Source: Halocynthiibacter styelae (GTDB lineage: Bacteria > Pseudomonadota > Alphaproteobacteria > Rhodobacterales > Rhodobacteraceae). Taken from it: a stretch of DNA of 64,000 nt. Made by a program: the position numbers and the translations under genes. The stretch is taken from NCBI RefSeq assembly GCF_016123485.1, contig NZ_JADCKQ010000014.1, forward strand, positions 1-64,000. The letters run 5' to 3'. Under the pieces are notes generated by a model that saw nothing but the letters and a program-made list of their open reading frames with translations, was not told where the DNA came from and ran no database searches. Shown in pieces: positions 9,168 to 21,800 of this stretch (positions within the stretch are counted from its first letter, which is position 1; each line of letters opens with the position of its first letter).

Positions 9168-10369
9168 TGCGCGACAGCTATGATGTGGTGATCATTGGCG
9201 GGGCGGTGATTGGTTCCGCCGTCGCCTATTTTCTGACGGCCAATGCGGATTTTGATGGATCGGTTCTGATCATTGAACGCGATCCGACATTTGCCCAGGC
9301 CTCGACCTCTCTGTCGTCATCAAGCATCCGCAATCAGTTTTCCAACCCGATCAACGTGCAGATCGGGCAGTTTGGCACGCAGTTTATCCGTGACTTTGCC
9401 GATGTCATGGAAGTCGATGGCGAAAAGCCGGATCTTGGCTTTCATGAGGGCGGCTATCTGTTTCTGGCGTCAGGTGATGAACAGGCGCAGATCCTGCGTG
9501 AAAACCATGAGGTGCAGAAATCACTGGGCGCGGATGTGGTTCTGTGGGGGCCGGATCAGATCAAAGCGGCCTTCCCGCATCTGAGCGTCGATGATCTGCA
9601 ACTGGCCAGTTACGGGCAATCGGGTGAGGGATGGTTTTCAAACACCGGCCTTATGAACGGGTTTCGCAAAAAAGCCCGGGCGCAGGGGGCGGATTACCTG
9701 GTGGATGAGGTGGTTGAAATCGCCCGCGTTGAGGATAGGGTCACCGGTGTTGTGCTGGCTTCTGGTCAGGTGATTTCCTGTGGGGCGCTTGTGAATGCCT
9801 CCGGTCCGCGTGCGGCGAAAACGGCGGCGATGGCCGGTTTGAACGTGCCTGTGGAGCCGCGCAAAAGATCGCTGTTTGTCTTTGATTGTGCCAAAACGCC
9901 AGAAGGCACGGCCACTGTAAACAACGGGCATCTGCCCCTGATGATTGATCCGTCGGGCAGCTTTTGTCGCCCGGAAGGCAAGTTTTTCCTGGCGGGCACT
10001 GTGCCCGAAGCTGATCCGGCGGTGGATTGGGATGATTTTGAGGTGCGCCATGAGGAATTTGAACGGCTCTGGATGGATCTTGCAGAACGATCTGAGGCGT
10101 TTGAGGCGATTAAGCTCGTGAATTTCTGGGCCGGGCATTACGCCTTTAACACGCTGGATCACAACGTCATTGCCGGGCCGCATGATGAGGTTGCGAATTT
10201 CATCTTTGCCAACGGGTTTTCCGGCCACGGGTTGCAGCAATCTCCGGCGGTGGGGCGCGGTGTTGCGGAATGGATCACTTACGGGGCATTCCGCAGCCTT
10301 GACCTGACGCCGATCGGCTATGATAGGGTTGTGCGCAATGAACCTTTCCTGGAAAAGGCCGTCATCTGA
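9167..10369 (+). CDS. FAD-dependent oxidoreductase, DAO family
   Basis: A 400-residue flavoenzyme with an N-terminal Rossmann FAD motif (DVVIIGGAVIGSAVAYF) and a C-terminal GHYAFNTLDHNVIAGP...NGFSGHGLQQSPAVGRG pattern found in sarcosine oxidase and D-amino-acid oxidase relatives. I took the ATG at 9167, one base overlapping the previous stop; a GTG at 9164 would add one residue. No signal peptide is seen, so it acts in the cytoplasm. Within the operon it may oxidise an amine or a 2-hydroxyacid intermediate. Exact reaction unknown. Confidence 0.87.
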   Translation: MRDSYDVVIIGGAVIGSAVAYFLTANADFDGSVLIIERDPTFAQASTSLSSSSIRNQFSNPINVQIGQFGTQFIRDFADVMEVDGEKPDLGFHEGGYLFLASGDEQAQILRENHEVQKSLGADVVLWGPDQIKAAFPHLSVDDLQLASYGQSGEGWFSNTGLMNGFRKKARAQGADYLVDEVVEIARVEDRVTGVVLASGQVISCGALVNASGPRAAKTAAMAGLNVPVEPRKRSLFVFDCAKTPEGTATVNNGHLPLMIDPSGSFCRPEGKFFLAGTVPEADPAVDWDDFEVRHEEFERLWMDLAERSEAFEAIKLVNFWAGHYAFNTLDHNVIAGPHDEVANFIFANGFSGHGLQQSPAVGRGVAEWITYGAFRSLDLTPIGYDRVVRNEPFLEKAVI

Positions 10370-10381
10370 CGCGCGCACCCA

Positions 10382-11299
10382 ATGACAAAAAACCGCCTTC
10401 GCCTGCCGCCCCTGAATGCGATCAAAGCCTTTCATGCGATTTCGCGCCATGGGTCGATCCGGGCGGCGGCGGATGAATTGCTTGTGACGCCTCAGGCGGT
10501 CAGTCAGCAGATTAAACTGCTGGAGGATACATTGCAGGTTGCGTTGTTTGAACGGCGGGGCCGGTCGGTTGAGTCAACTGAAGCCGGGCTTGTGCTGGCG
10601 CGCTATGTCGAGGCCGGGTTCGAAGAGCTGGCAGAAGGCGTGCGTCGGGTTACGCAGGTGAAATATCAGAACCGGATCACCCTGAATGTGTCGCCCTATT
10701 TTGCCACGCGCTATCTGTTGCCACAGCTTGAGGATTTTCGTGAAAACCTGCCCGGGTCCGATCTGCGCCTGACGACGATGGTGGAAACCCCGGATTTTAA
10801 GCGCGATGATATCGATGTGGCGGTGCAATGGGGATATGGCGATTTTGGTGATCTCGACAGCAGCCTGCTGCTTCATGATCACAAGATGATCTGCTGCGCG
10901 CCGGACATGGCAGATCAGATTAAGACGCCTGCGGATCTTTGTGCGCAGCGCCTTTTGCATCCGGTGCTGACGAATACGTTGTGGCAGGATATTCTTGTGT
11001 TTCTTGGCGTTGAGGCCGCTGACATTTCATCTGAGCTGGCCTTTCACGATGCGGCCACCATGCGGCGCGCGACGATGTCTGCCATGGGGGTGGGCCTGAT
11101 TTCGCGCGTGGATGCCGTGCAGGATATTCAGGCGGGCAATCTGGTGGCGCCGTTGGGGGAAGACCTGCTGTCGCTGATGCCAAAAGACCAGATCCCGGGG
11201 TTTTATCTGGTTCTGCCCCGGGCCCATCGCCGGGCGGAAGGGATACGTCAGTTCTGTGCCTGGGTGTGTGCCCGTGACTGGAGCCAGAGGCCCGACTGA
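10382..11299 (+). CDS. LysR family transcriptional regulator, GcvA-like
   Basis: A 305-residue regulator. The N-terminal winged helix-turn-helix begins LPPLNAIKAFHAISRHGSIRA and contains TPQAVSQQIKLLEDTL with LFERRGRSVESTEAG, the pattern of the GcvA branch of LysR proteins. The rest is the periplasmic-binding-protein-like effector domain. It is transcribed in the same direction as the catabolic genes and starts 12 bases after the flavoenzyme stop, so it is probably made from the operon itself rather than divergently. It most likely controls the operon in response to a pathway intermediate; no binding site was identified because the operon promoter lies outside the window. Confidence 0.9.
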   Translation: MTKNRLRLPPLNAIKAFHAISRHGSIRAAADELLVTPQAVSQQIKLLEDTLQVALFERRGRSVESTEAGLVLARYVEAGFEELAEGVRRVTQVKYQNRITLNVSPYFATRYLLPQLEDFRENLPGSDLRLTTMVETPDFKRDDIDVAVQWGYGDFGDLDSSLLLHDHKMICCAPDMADQIKTPADLCAQRLLHPVLTNTLWQDILVFLGVEAADISSELAFHDAATMRRATMSAMGVGLISRVDAVQDIQAGNLVAPLGEDLLSLMPKDQIPGFYLVLPRAHRRAEGIRQFCAWVCARDWSQRPD

Positions 11300-11385
11300 T
11301 TTTCGCGATATTGCTGATGTGTTGATTGACCCTGCTGAAAGGGAAGGTCAGTATCCCGCTGACGTTTCTGAACCGGGAAAAACTG

Positions 11386-12636
11386 ATGACAGATCCTCTG
11401 GCCTTTCTGCGCAAACTGTTTGATCGTGCTGTAGAAGTTGCGGACCCGATGCGTTCGCTGTCCGCATATCTGCCGGCAAAACCGGACGGGCGTGTTGTGG
11501 TTGTCGGGGCCGGGAAGGCCAGTGCGCGGATGGCCGAAGCGGTTGAGGCCGTCTGGGGGCCTTGCGAAGGGCTGGTGATTACCCGTTATGGCTATGCGCG
11601 CCCCTGTCAGGGGATTGAGATTGTTGAGGCTGCGCATCCCGTGCCGGACGGCGCAGGGCTTGATGCAGCCCAACGTATGATGTCCCTTTTGGGCGGGTTG
11701 GAAGAAGATGATTATGTGCTTGCCCTGATTTCGGGGGGGGCGTCGGCGCTTTTGACTTTGCCTGCGCTGGGGTTGAACCTTGCCCAGAAGCAAGAGGTTA
11801 ACAGTGCTCTTCTGGCCTCTGGTGCGCCGATTTCCGAGATGAACACTGTGCGTAAACATCTGTCTGGGGTGAAAGGCGGGCAACTGGCGGCGCAGGCATA
11901 TCCGGCGCGTATGGATGTTCTGATGATTTCCGATGTGCCGGGGGATGATCCTGCGATGATCGGATCCGGACCAACCGTGGGGGACCACAGCAATCCTGCC
12001 GAGGCCGCGCATATTCTGGCGCGCCTTGGGATCGTTTTGCCAACTGGAACAGAGCTGACGACATCAACTGTGCTGACGCCAGATGACCCACGTTTGTCAA
12101 AAACCCGCAATCAGATCTGTGCGGCCCCATCGCAATCGTTGCAGGCGGCAAAAGATATGGCGCAGGATCTGGGCTTTACGGTGACTGTTCTGGGGGATGC
12201 GCTGGAAGGGGAGGCCCGCGACGTTGCCCGCGATCATGCGGCGCTGATCTGTGCGCAACAAACCCGCATGAAACCGGGCGATGCGCCACATTTGTTTCTG
12301 TCCGGGGGGGAATTAACAGTGACCCGGCGGGGCGATGGCTGTGGCGGGCCGAACGCAGAGTATCTTCTGGCGTTGACGCTTGAACTTGACGGGCGGGCGG
12401 GCATTTATGCCCTGGCCTGTGATACCGATGGGGTTGATGGCGCTGCGGAGGTTGCGGGTGCGGTGAGCGGGCCGGACACATTGAAACGGGCCGTTGCAGC
12501 GAATCTGTCTGCCCGGGATGCTTTGCGTGACAATGACGCCCACAGTTTTTTCGAAAAAACCGGTCAGCAGGTGATCACGGGGCCGACGCTTACGAATGTG
12601 AATGACTTTCGCGCAGTTATTGTACAGCCGCTTTGA
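11386..12636 (+). CDS. Glycerate kinase type-2 family protein (DUF4147/MOFRL)
   Basis: A 416-residue protein with all family landmarks: VVVGAGKASARMAEAV near the N-terminus, ISGGASALLTLPA, KHLSGVKGGQLA, SDVPGDDPAMIGSGPTVGD and the C-terminal MOFRL part with GGPNAEYLLAL and DTDGVDG. The ATG at 11386 fits the family N-terminus better than the TTG at 11326. Enzymes of this family phosphorylate D-glycerate to 2-phosphoglycerate and are often annotated as hydroxypyruvate reductases. It is the last gene of the operon, 86 bases behind the regulator, and links the pathway to glycolysis through glycerate. This supports a sugar-acid or hydroxyacid route. Confidence 0.9.
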   Translation: MTDPLAFLRKLFDRAVEVADPMRSLSAYLPAKPDGRVVVVGAGKASARMAEAVEAVWGPCEGLVITRYGYARPCQGIEIVEAAHPVPDGAGLDAAQRMMSLLGGLEEDDYVLALISGGASALLTLPALGLNLAQKQEVNSALLASGAPISEMNTVRKHLSGVKGGQLAAQAYPARMDVLMISDVPGDDPAMIGSGPTVGDHSNPAEAAHILARLGIVLPTGTELTTSTVLTPDDPRLSKTRNQICAAPSQSLQAAKDMAQDLGFTVTVLGDALEGEARDVARDHAALICAQQTRMKPGDAPHLFLSGGELTVTRRGDGCGGPNAEYLLALTLELDGRAGIYALACDTDGVDGAAEVAGAVSGPDTLKRAVAANLSARDALRDNDAHSFFEKTGQQVITGPTLTNVNDFRAVIVQPL

Positions 12637-12893
12637 GGCCCCCTGCTGGTTTTTCTGACGTCGGTTCACAGCAGAGCAGTGTCGCTTTTGCTTTGTCACC
12701 TGCTTTTTCGCCCCAAGATCTCTTCGAAGAAGGTCGGATTATGAATTCCGGTTTATCCGGATATTTCAAGATATTAGTGTGACATGATTGTTACGTAAGA
12801 AGAAATTGACGTCATAAAATCCTGTACGGCAAATTTGAAACAAGTTACTCACGCTATAAGTGCGCAGTTGAATAAGTGTGAGTGATACGGTTG
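12637..12893 (+). other. Intergenic leader of the giant surface-protein gene
   Basis: 257 bases without a gene. It contains a short inverted repeat TCCGG-TTTAT-CCGGA (12747-12761) and the palindrome TGACGTCA (12807-12814), which also forms a possible -35 element TTGACG (12806-12811) with a poor -10 GCAAAT 17 bases later. A second TGACGTC occurs at 12656-12662. TATAAG at 12855-12860 is another -10 candidate without a well-placed -35. A promoter for the giant gene must lie here, but I cannot pin it. Confidence 0.4.
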
Positions 12894-15800
12894 ATGAGTA
12901 ATCTGGTTAAAGGCCTTGTGCCTTTTCTGGCAGGGTGCATTGCAAGCGCTGCCTGGGCGACACCATATACAGAAAACGTACCGGCGCCGACGTCGCTGCC
13001 GCTTCCTGCGGAATACCCTGCCGCAGGCGGGGTTGTTATCGTTCTGACCGGGGCCAATGGCAACATTTACTACCAGTTCAGCAATCCGACTGGGGCGTTT
13101 CGCGGGTTTAATAACAACGGAACCCCGGCGCAGTTTCAGGGCAACCCTTTTACTGTAAATAATCCGATTGCGCTGGATTGTGGTTTTGCGTCTTGCACAG
13201 ATTACTTTGGCGGATCTGTTGCGCGCATTGATATCCGTTTTTCCGCACTGGATGGTGATACCCAGCCCGGTGGTTTTGATAACAATGACATTAACCTTTT
13301 CATCAACGGGTTTGATGTAGGGTCCTGGAGCGGAATCCAGACACAGGTGACCAGCGAGGACGGGAATACCAATCTTGGGTTTGCAACAGGCTTTGGGAAC
13401 AACACGTTTAATACAGCATGGTTTGCATCCACAAACACCGCGTTGCTCAACAATATTTTGTCGACGGGTCAAACCGTTTCGCAAGTGTTTGATGACGATC
13501 CGAATGATAACTTCTGGGATTTTCGCCGGGGTGATCCGCTGCCCAATGGATCGATTGAAACGGTTGCACCAGGGTATGAACTTGAAAAGACGGTTGATGG
13601 TGGGGCGACAAGCTTTACCCAGGTCGGCGAAGTCATCACCTATAATTATATCGTGTCGAATATCGGATCTGTCGCGATTGAAAATATTTCGGTCATTGAT
13701 GACAAAATCGGGACTGTGTCCTGTTCCCCGACAACGCTGCCCCGGACCCCTGACGGGAGTGCCACACCGAACCAGGCGTCCTGTACCGGCACCTATACTG
13801 TTACCCAGGCTGATGTAGATGCCGGAACGCTGACCAATATTGCCCAGGCGTCCGGCACGCCTGAATTCGGCGCGCTTGGGCCGCTGACAGATAGTGTGAC
13901 AATGACGGGGCCGGTGCAAAACCCGGCAATGACCCTGGATAAAGTGGCATCATCGGGAAGCTTTGCCGCAGCCGGTGAGGTCATTTCATATGATTTCACA
14001 GTCACAAACACCGGCAATGTCACCCTGTCTGATGTCACAGTCACGGATCCGCGCATTCCGTCACTGTCCTGTTCTGCCGCCTCCCTGCCGCCTGCTGTGG
14101 CGGGTACAAATGTGCTGTCCTGTTCCGGCACCTATACGGTCACACAGGCGGACGTTGATAACTTCATCAATTCCGGACAGACGCTGGACAATACGGCGAC
14201 TGTAGCTGCGGATGGTCCGGATGGAACGTCCTTAACGCCTGTCACTGATACGGCCTCTCTGACCGGACCTGCAGCAGATCCGACCTTCACGATCACAAAG
14301 ACACCATCATCGGCAACCTATGCTGCGGCTGGTGAAACCATTTCTTACAGCTTTCTTGTGACGAACACCGGGAATGTCACCTGGCCTGCACCGCCGACGC
14401 TTGTTGATGCGCTGACCGATGATGAAGCCTGCCCTGCCGGGCCGGTTGCACCTGGTGGTACGGTCACCTGTACAGCCAGTTATGAGATCACGCTTGATGA
14501 TATGGACAGTGGTTCCGTACCGAACACTGTGGATGCGTCTATCACGGTGGGCGGCGTCACGGAAACCGGTCAGGCAACGGCCACGGTGACAGCCGATGTC
14601 ACAACCAGCCTGGGGATCGAAAAGACGCTGGCATCTGGTTCCAACCCGATCACGTCAGCGACGGATGAACTGGTTTATTCCTATCTTCTGACCAATACCA
14701 GCAACCTGCGCCTGGATACATTTGCGGTCACGGATGACAAGGTTTCAGTGACCTGCCCGGTTGTTGTGCTGGACCCCGGTCAGACGGTGACATGTACCTC
14801 AGCAACCTATGATGTTCTGCAAGCTGATATTGACAGTGGCGGTGTGACCAATACGGCGACAGCGACGGCGCAGACGATTCTGGATGTTGATGTTACCTCC
14901 GCAGAGGTCGACCTTCTGGTTCCGGCCACGCAGCAGCCCGCCCTGAGCATGAGCAAAGCGTCTGATCCGTCACCTGTGCCGGTTTCATTGTTCACGCCGG
15001 GATCGACTGTTGATTATGTTTATACGGTTACAAATACCGGCAATACCACAATCACCGATGCGGTGACCGTGACAGATGATAAGTTCACCTCGCCCATAGC
15101 CTGCCCGGCTGGCCCGATTGCCCCGACGGGATCAGTGGAATGCCGCGCGACCTATACAATCACGGCGGCAGATGTGGCCGCAGGTACGGTTGTGAATGTG
15201 GCGACCGTCAGTGATGGCAATGTCACATCGAACAGCGACAGCGTTGCGATTCCGCAGGCCGGTGCGCCCGGTGTCACCCTGACCAAAACAGCTGACACAA
15301 CCGATTACGATGACCTGACCGATACCGTCACTTATACTTTCATGGTGACCAACAGCGGCGATACCACGATTGTGGATATTACGCCGATCACCATTACAGA
15401 TCCGCTTTTGGGTTCGCCCTTTACCTGTACGGAACAACCCGCTGTCCTGTCTCCCGCAGGAAGCTTTAGCTGTAGCAGAACATATGGGCCGGTGACCCAG
15501 GCTGATATTGATGCCGGGCAGATCGTGAATACGGCGACGGCGGCGTTCGCTGTCGGGGGGGTCACATTTACCTCACCATCCGCCAGCGCGACAGTGACAT
15601 CATCCGTTCTGCCGCTTTTGTCTCTGGAAAAAACAGGCGTGGCTGTCGATGGCGGCGCGCAGTATGACACTGTGGGCGAGGGGATTACATATACATTTGC
15701 CGTGACCAATGACGGCACACAGACGTTGACGTCTGTTGTTGTAACCGATCCACTGATCCCGGCTTTGTCCTGTACGATTAGCAATCTGGCGCCTGGCGCA

Positions 15801-18800
15801 ACCGACAACAGTTGTACCGGTACTTACACTGTCACCCAAGGCGACCTGGATGCAGGCAGCATTGTAAATACGGCCACAGCACTTGGGACAAGTCCGACAG
15901 GTGCGATCGAAACCGCCACAGGGCAAACAACCCTGACAATTGATCCGGCTGCACAGACCCGTATTCTTTCCCTCGATAAATCTGCGAGCGCTGCAACATT
16001 TGCTGCCGTGGGCGATACCATCACTTACGCGATTGAAGTTTCAAACATCGGCAATCTGACGCTGCAAAATGTTGTGGTGACAGACCCGGCCCTGGGGCTG
16101 ACCTGTAGCATCGGCACATTGGCACCATTCGCCAGTGATGACAGTTGTGTGGGTACTTATGACATCACACAGGCTGACATGGATGCAGGCAGTTTCGTGA
16201 ACCTTGCTTCGGCAACGGCCACGGGGGCTGCGACTGTGACCTCTGATGTGACGGTCACCGGACCTGCCCGGAGTGCGGTCTTTACCCTGGCCAAAACCCC
16301 CAGCGATGATACGAATGTCGCAGCAGGGACAGAGGTGACCTACAGCCATCTCGTGACCAACACCGGCAATGTGACACTGACAAATATCACCCTGACCGAC
16401 ATGCACACCAGTGCAGGCGGCACGCAGTCGCTGGGCTTTACCCCGTCGAACGTCATCGCAAGCCTTGCGCCCGGCGCATCTGTAACCGTGACAACGGCTT
16501 ACACCCTTACGCAGGCTGATATTGATGCGGGTGCGGACATCACCAACACGGTGACCGGAACCGCGACCTCGCCAGCGGGTACAACAGTGGTCCCGGCAAC
16601 CAGCAATGCGACGGTTGATCCCGAGGATCAGAACGCGTCACTGACTGTGGTGAAAACGGAAACAGACGGGAATGACAGTTTCAACAATCTGCCCGCGACC
16701 GAAACCTTTACGTTTGAAGTGACCAATGACGGCAACGTCACGCTGACAGGTTTTACTCTGACCGATGATCTGACCGGCTTCAGCTGTGCGCTGGCGGATA
16801 TTGCGCCAGGGGCATCGGTGACGACATGTGCAGATAATGCGCCTCTGTCCACGACATATACATTGCAACAGGCTGATGTGGACAGCGGCGCGCTGACCAA
16901 CACAGTGGTTGTGACAAATGGCACGCTGGAAGCTGATGATGCCGTCACGCTGACCGGCCCTGTTCAGCTGCCCGCTCTGACAATGGTGAAAACCGCAACT
17001 GCCGGGGCTGGCTTTGATTCAGTTGGTGATCAGATCAGTTATGAATACCAGGTCACAAATGCCGGGAATATTTCGCTGACGGCCCCCATCACCGTAGTCG
17101 ATGACAAAACAACCGTATCCTGCCCGGCGCTTCCTGGTGGAAAACTTGCCCCGACGGCGGCGATCACCTGTACCGCGACCTATGCGGTGACCCAGGCCGA
17201 TCTGGATGCCGGCAGTATCACCAATCTGGCGACGGCGTCGATCAGACAGCCGGTTGTCACTTCTGCCACTCACCCATCGGGTACCGCTGAGGTCAGTTCT
17301 GACGAGGAAAGTGAAACAGTCACGGCCCTGCAGCAGCCACAGATCGGAATTTCCAAAATCATCGAACCGGGCACTGCGTCTACCTATGCGGCCACGACAG
17401 ACAGTGTGTCGTTCCAGTTTACAGTGACCAACAGCGGTAACGTAACGCTGACGGATGCCATTACGGTCACCGATCTGACGATCCCGGCCACTTTGACCTG
17501 TCCGGCAACCGGGCCTGTGAATGTTGCGCCAGGAGGGACAGTCAGCTGCACCACATCCTGGACGCCGGCACAGGCGGATATTGATGCGGGCAGTTTCACG
17601 AATGAAGCCACCGCAGCGACAACATTTAACGGGGCCGCTGTGCAGACCGATCCGCTTGCGCCTGCAACAGCAACGGCCACGGCGATTAAGACACCTGCGA
17701 TGCAGATGGTCAAAGCGCTGACCGGCCTTGAGGATGGGTCGGGTAATCCGACAGCAGATTTCACCACAGGCAATGTGGCGACCTATAGCTATACGATCAC
17801 CAATACCGGCAATACCACATTGCCAGGGCCGCTGACGGTTGATGATAACCTGATTGCCTCTGTCACCTGTCCCGCAACGGATCTGGCACCGACAGATGGG
17901 CCGCTGGTGTGTACGGCAGAATATGTGATTACCGATACGGATATCAGTCTGGGATCTGTCACGAATATTGCAACGGCGACGGATGCAGATGGCGTGGAAA
18001 GCGCCCCGGTGGATGAAACTATTCCGGCGGATGCGAACCCGACAATCAGCATGGTGAAAACGGCCGATGTGACGACGTTCACGGCTGTCGGGGATCCGAT
18101 TGTTTACACCTATACAGTGACAAACACCTCACCCGGATCCATGACCGGCGGCGTATTGATCCGCCCGGCATTTCAGAACCCGATCACGATCAGTGATGAC
18201 AAGTTCCCGAATGATATCAGTTGTAATCCGACGGCAGACAATCGTTTGCTGCCGGATGAGGTGACAACCTGTGTTGCGACCTATCTGGTCACACAGGAAG
18301 ACCTGGATGCAGTTCAGAACGATGGGTCCGGCGGGCTGACATCTGCCTTTGTGACCAACAATGCGATTGCTGAAACCACATTCGCCAGCACTGAAGTTGT
18401 GTCTCCGGCGCAAAGCGTGACTGTGAATGGTGCGGCTGATCCCGGGTTGACTGTGACCAAAGATGTGACCACGGGCAATGATCCGGCGGCGGTCGGGAAT
18501 GAACTGACCTACACCATCACTACAACCAACACCGGCAATCAGCGTATTTCAAATATTACGGTAACCGATCCACTGATCCCTGCTTTGACCTGCAGCATTG
18601 ACGGAACTGTGGTTGCGTCGCCGTTTACTCTGGAAGCCGGGCTGAGCGGGGCGGGCGATTCCGTAGTCTGTACTGGCACCTATACGGTGACCCAGGCTGA
18701 TATTGATGCGCAAAGCCTGACAAATACCGCGACCTCTGAAGGGGCATCCCCTGACGGCACCACTATCACAGAAACCGCCAATGATGATCATCTGCTGGTG

Positions 18801-21800
18801 CCTGACAGCGGGACACTGACGGTTCTGAAAGAACTGACAACCGGTGTGGCATCAGCCGCTTATAGTGATGTTGGTGAAGGGGTTTCCTTCACAATCACTG
18901 TGACCAACGACCGTGTGGTGTCGCTGGAAAACATCCGTGTCACGGACAGTCGTGTTCCGGGCACCTGTGTTATTGCGGGCCCTCTTGCCCCTGGTGAAAG
19001 TGATAACAGCTGTGTGTTTGTCTATACGATTACGCAGGATGACATTGATGCGGGCACATTGACCAATGTCGCCACGGCGGTTGGGACACCTGTGACACCA
19101 GGCGCGACGGATGTCAGCGGCACGGATGAGCTGACCGTAGCAGGCCCGGCGTTTGAACCTTCGCTTTTGCTGACGAAAACTGCAGATGTGTCTGAGTTTA
19201 ATGCTGCGGGTGATCCGATTGTTTATACCTACCGGATCACAAACACCGGCAATGTAACAATCACAGATGATCCGACCCTGACGGATGACAAAATTCCAGG
19301 TGCTGATCTGAATTGTGAAGCCATTTCAGCGACTGGGTTTGCACCGTCTGAATTCATTACCTGTACCGGCACCTATGCCGCGCTTCAGGCGGATGTAGAC
19401 GCGGGTGGTGTCACCAATATCGCAACTGTCACCGTGGCTGATACCTATAATGGTGGTACGGTCGATGACAGTGATACGGTCACAGTGCCATCTGTGCGCA
19501 CACCGGGCATGACCCTGACCAAAGAGGCGTCTGAAACTGCGCAGGTCAGCGTCGGTGATCTTCTGACGTATACTTACATAGTGACCAACACCGGCAATGT
19601 GACGCTGGAACCTGTCACCCTGTCTGACAGCCATACATCCGCCGCCGGGACAGCTTTGCTGACGATTGATAATGGCGGTGTTATTGCCACCCTTGCACCA
19701 AATGCGGTTGCCACGCTGCAGGCAACATATGTTGTGACGCAGGCGGATATTGATGGGGGCGCTGATCTGACCAACACAGTGACCGCCACACCAACACCGC
19801 CAGCGGGCACCACGCTTGCGGCAGTTGATGCGGATGAGACCGTCACGGTAGAAGATGCAGCGCCGTCGCTTGAAGTGCTGAAAACTGTTTCCGATGCACC
19901 GGATCCGGTTATACCGGGCGTGAGTGTCGTGACCTTTGAGGTCACAGTGGAAAATGACGGCAATGTCAGCCTGAACAGCCCGACACTGACCGATACGCTG
20001 CGCCGTGGGGATGCGGTTCAGATCGCACCAGATCCCGTCCCGGCGCTGGTGTCCGGAGATGATGCCGCGACTGGCACAGTGGGCACGCTTGATGTGGGTG
20101 AAACCTGGGTTTACACGGTCAGCCACACCATCACACAGGATGACATTGATGCGGGCGGGCTGCGCAATTCCGTCCTTGCAGAAACCACAGACCCCTTTGG
20201 AACAGCTGTCAGCGATGTGTCGGATACGGGATCCGGGACAGGTGGCACGCCAACGCCCTTTGACATTGTCGCCGCGCCATCGGTGCTGGGTCTGAAAACC
20301 ATCACCTCTTCCACTATTGCGGTGGGTGAAACTGTCAACTTTGACATCACGGTGGAAAACACAGGGAACGTCACGCTGAACACGGTGGCTGTTGCCAGTG
20401 ATACACTGACGCGTGCTGGCGGTACGGCTTTGACACTGACGCAGGCCCCGACCTTTGTTTCGGCCAGCATGAGTTCATCTGAAGGCAATCTGAAAGTTGG
20501 TGAAACCGCGACCTATCGTGCAACCTATGTCCTGACGCAGGATGACGTGGATGCCGGCGGGATCAGCAACACCGCAACCGTCAGTGGCCGCGCGCCCGAT
20601 GCCACTGAGGCAAGCGATGTGACCGACAATGGTGCTGGGGATGGAGATGATCCGACGGCTCTGATCATTCCGGCCAGCCCTGAAGTTTCGATGATCAAAA
20701 CGCTGGCATCCGGTGGCCCGACCTATAATGCGGTTGATCAGGAACTGGTGTTTAACTTTGCGGTGAAAAACGAGGGTAACATCACCCTGACCGACCCGAT
20801 CACCATCACAGATGCGCTGATCACTGATGCGGGTGAAACCATCACCTGTGATCCGACACCTCTTGCCCCTGGGGATACCCTGAACTGTCAGGGGTCGTAT
20901 TTCGTGACCCAGGCGGATCTTGATAGTGGTGAAGTCACCAATTCCGCCACGGCGAAAAGTGACCAGGCGGCTGAAACCAGCCCTGATGTGGTTAAGGTGC
21001 CTGCTTTGCAGGAACCGGCATTGGAAATGATCAAAGTTGCCGACAACATGCCGGCTGAAGATTTCTTTGTCGGTGCAATCGCCCGTTACACATACACAGT
21101 CACTAACACTGGTAACGTCACGATCACCGACCCGGTCACGATCACGGACAATAAAATCGACAGTGCGGATATTTCCTGCCCGGCCTTCCCGGCCGCGGGG
21201 ATCGCCCCGGATGGCACCTATGTCTGCACAGCGGGATATGTGGTGACAGTTGCGGATAACTCTCTGGCTGTTGTGACAAACAATGCAACTGCCAGCGATG
21301 GCAATGTCACATCACCATCCGTGAGCGAAACCGTGCCAAACAGTGGCGTTCCAGCACTGACAACCGTGAAAGAGCTGTTTGCAGTGAACGGGGATGAAAA
21401 CCTGACCAGCTTTGACAGCGTGGGTGATGTTCTGACCTATGAATTCACTGTGACCAATTCGGGCACTGTGTCTTTCTCAAATGACATTGTGATTGTTGAT
21501 CCACTGCTGACAAGCAGCCCGATCACCTGTTTCACAACGACGCCCGCTGATCCTGATGTGACGTCTGGTGAATCTGTCCGCTGTCAGGGAACTTACACGG
21601 TGACACAGGCGGATCTGGACAGGGGCGAAATCATCAATGAGGCGACTGCGCAAACGACATTTGGTGCGGGACCAACACTGGTGGAATCTCCTGTGGGCAC
21701 TGCGACGACACCTGCGGATACAGACCCAAAAATAGAGGTGGTTAAAACGGTTGCATCACTGCCTGTGACTGAGGTTGACCAGGTTCTGACCTATACGCTG

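Noticed and set aside
12849-13919. Antisense open frame (356 codons) over the start of the giant gene
   Set aside because: Cys/Arg/Asn-rich translation without domains; the + strand carries a signal peptide and the first repeat here.
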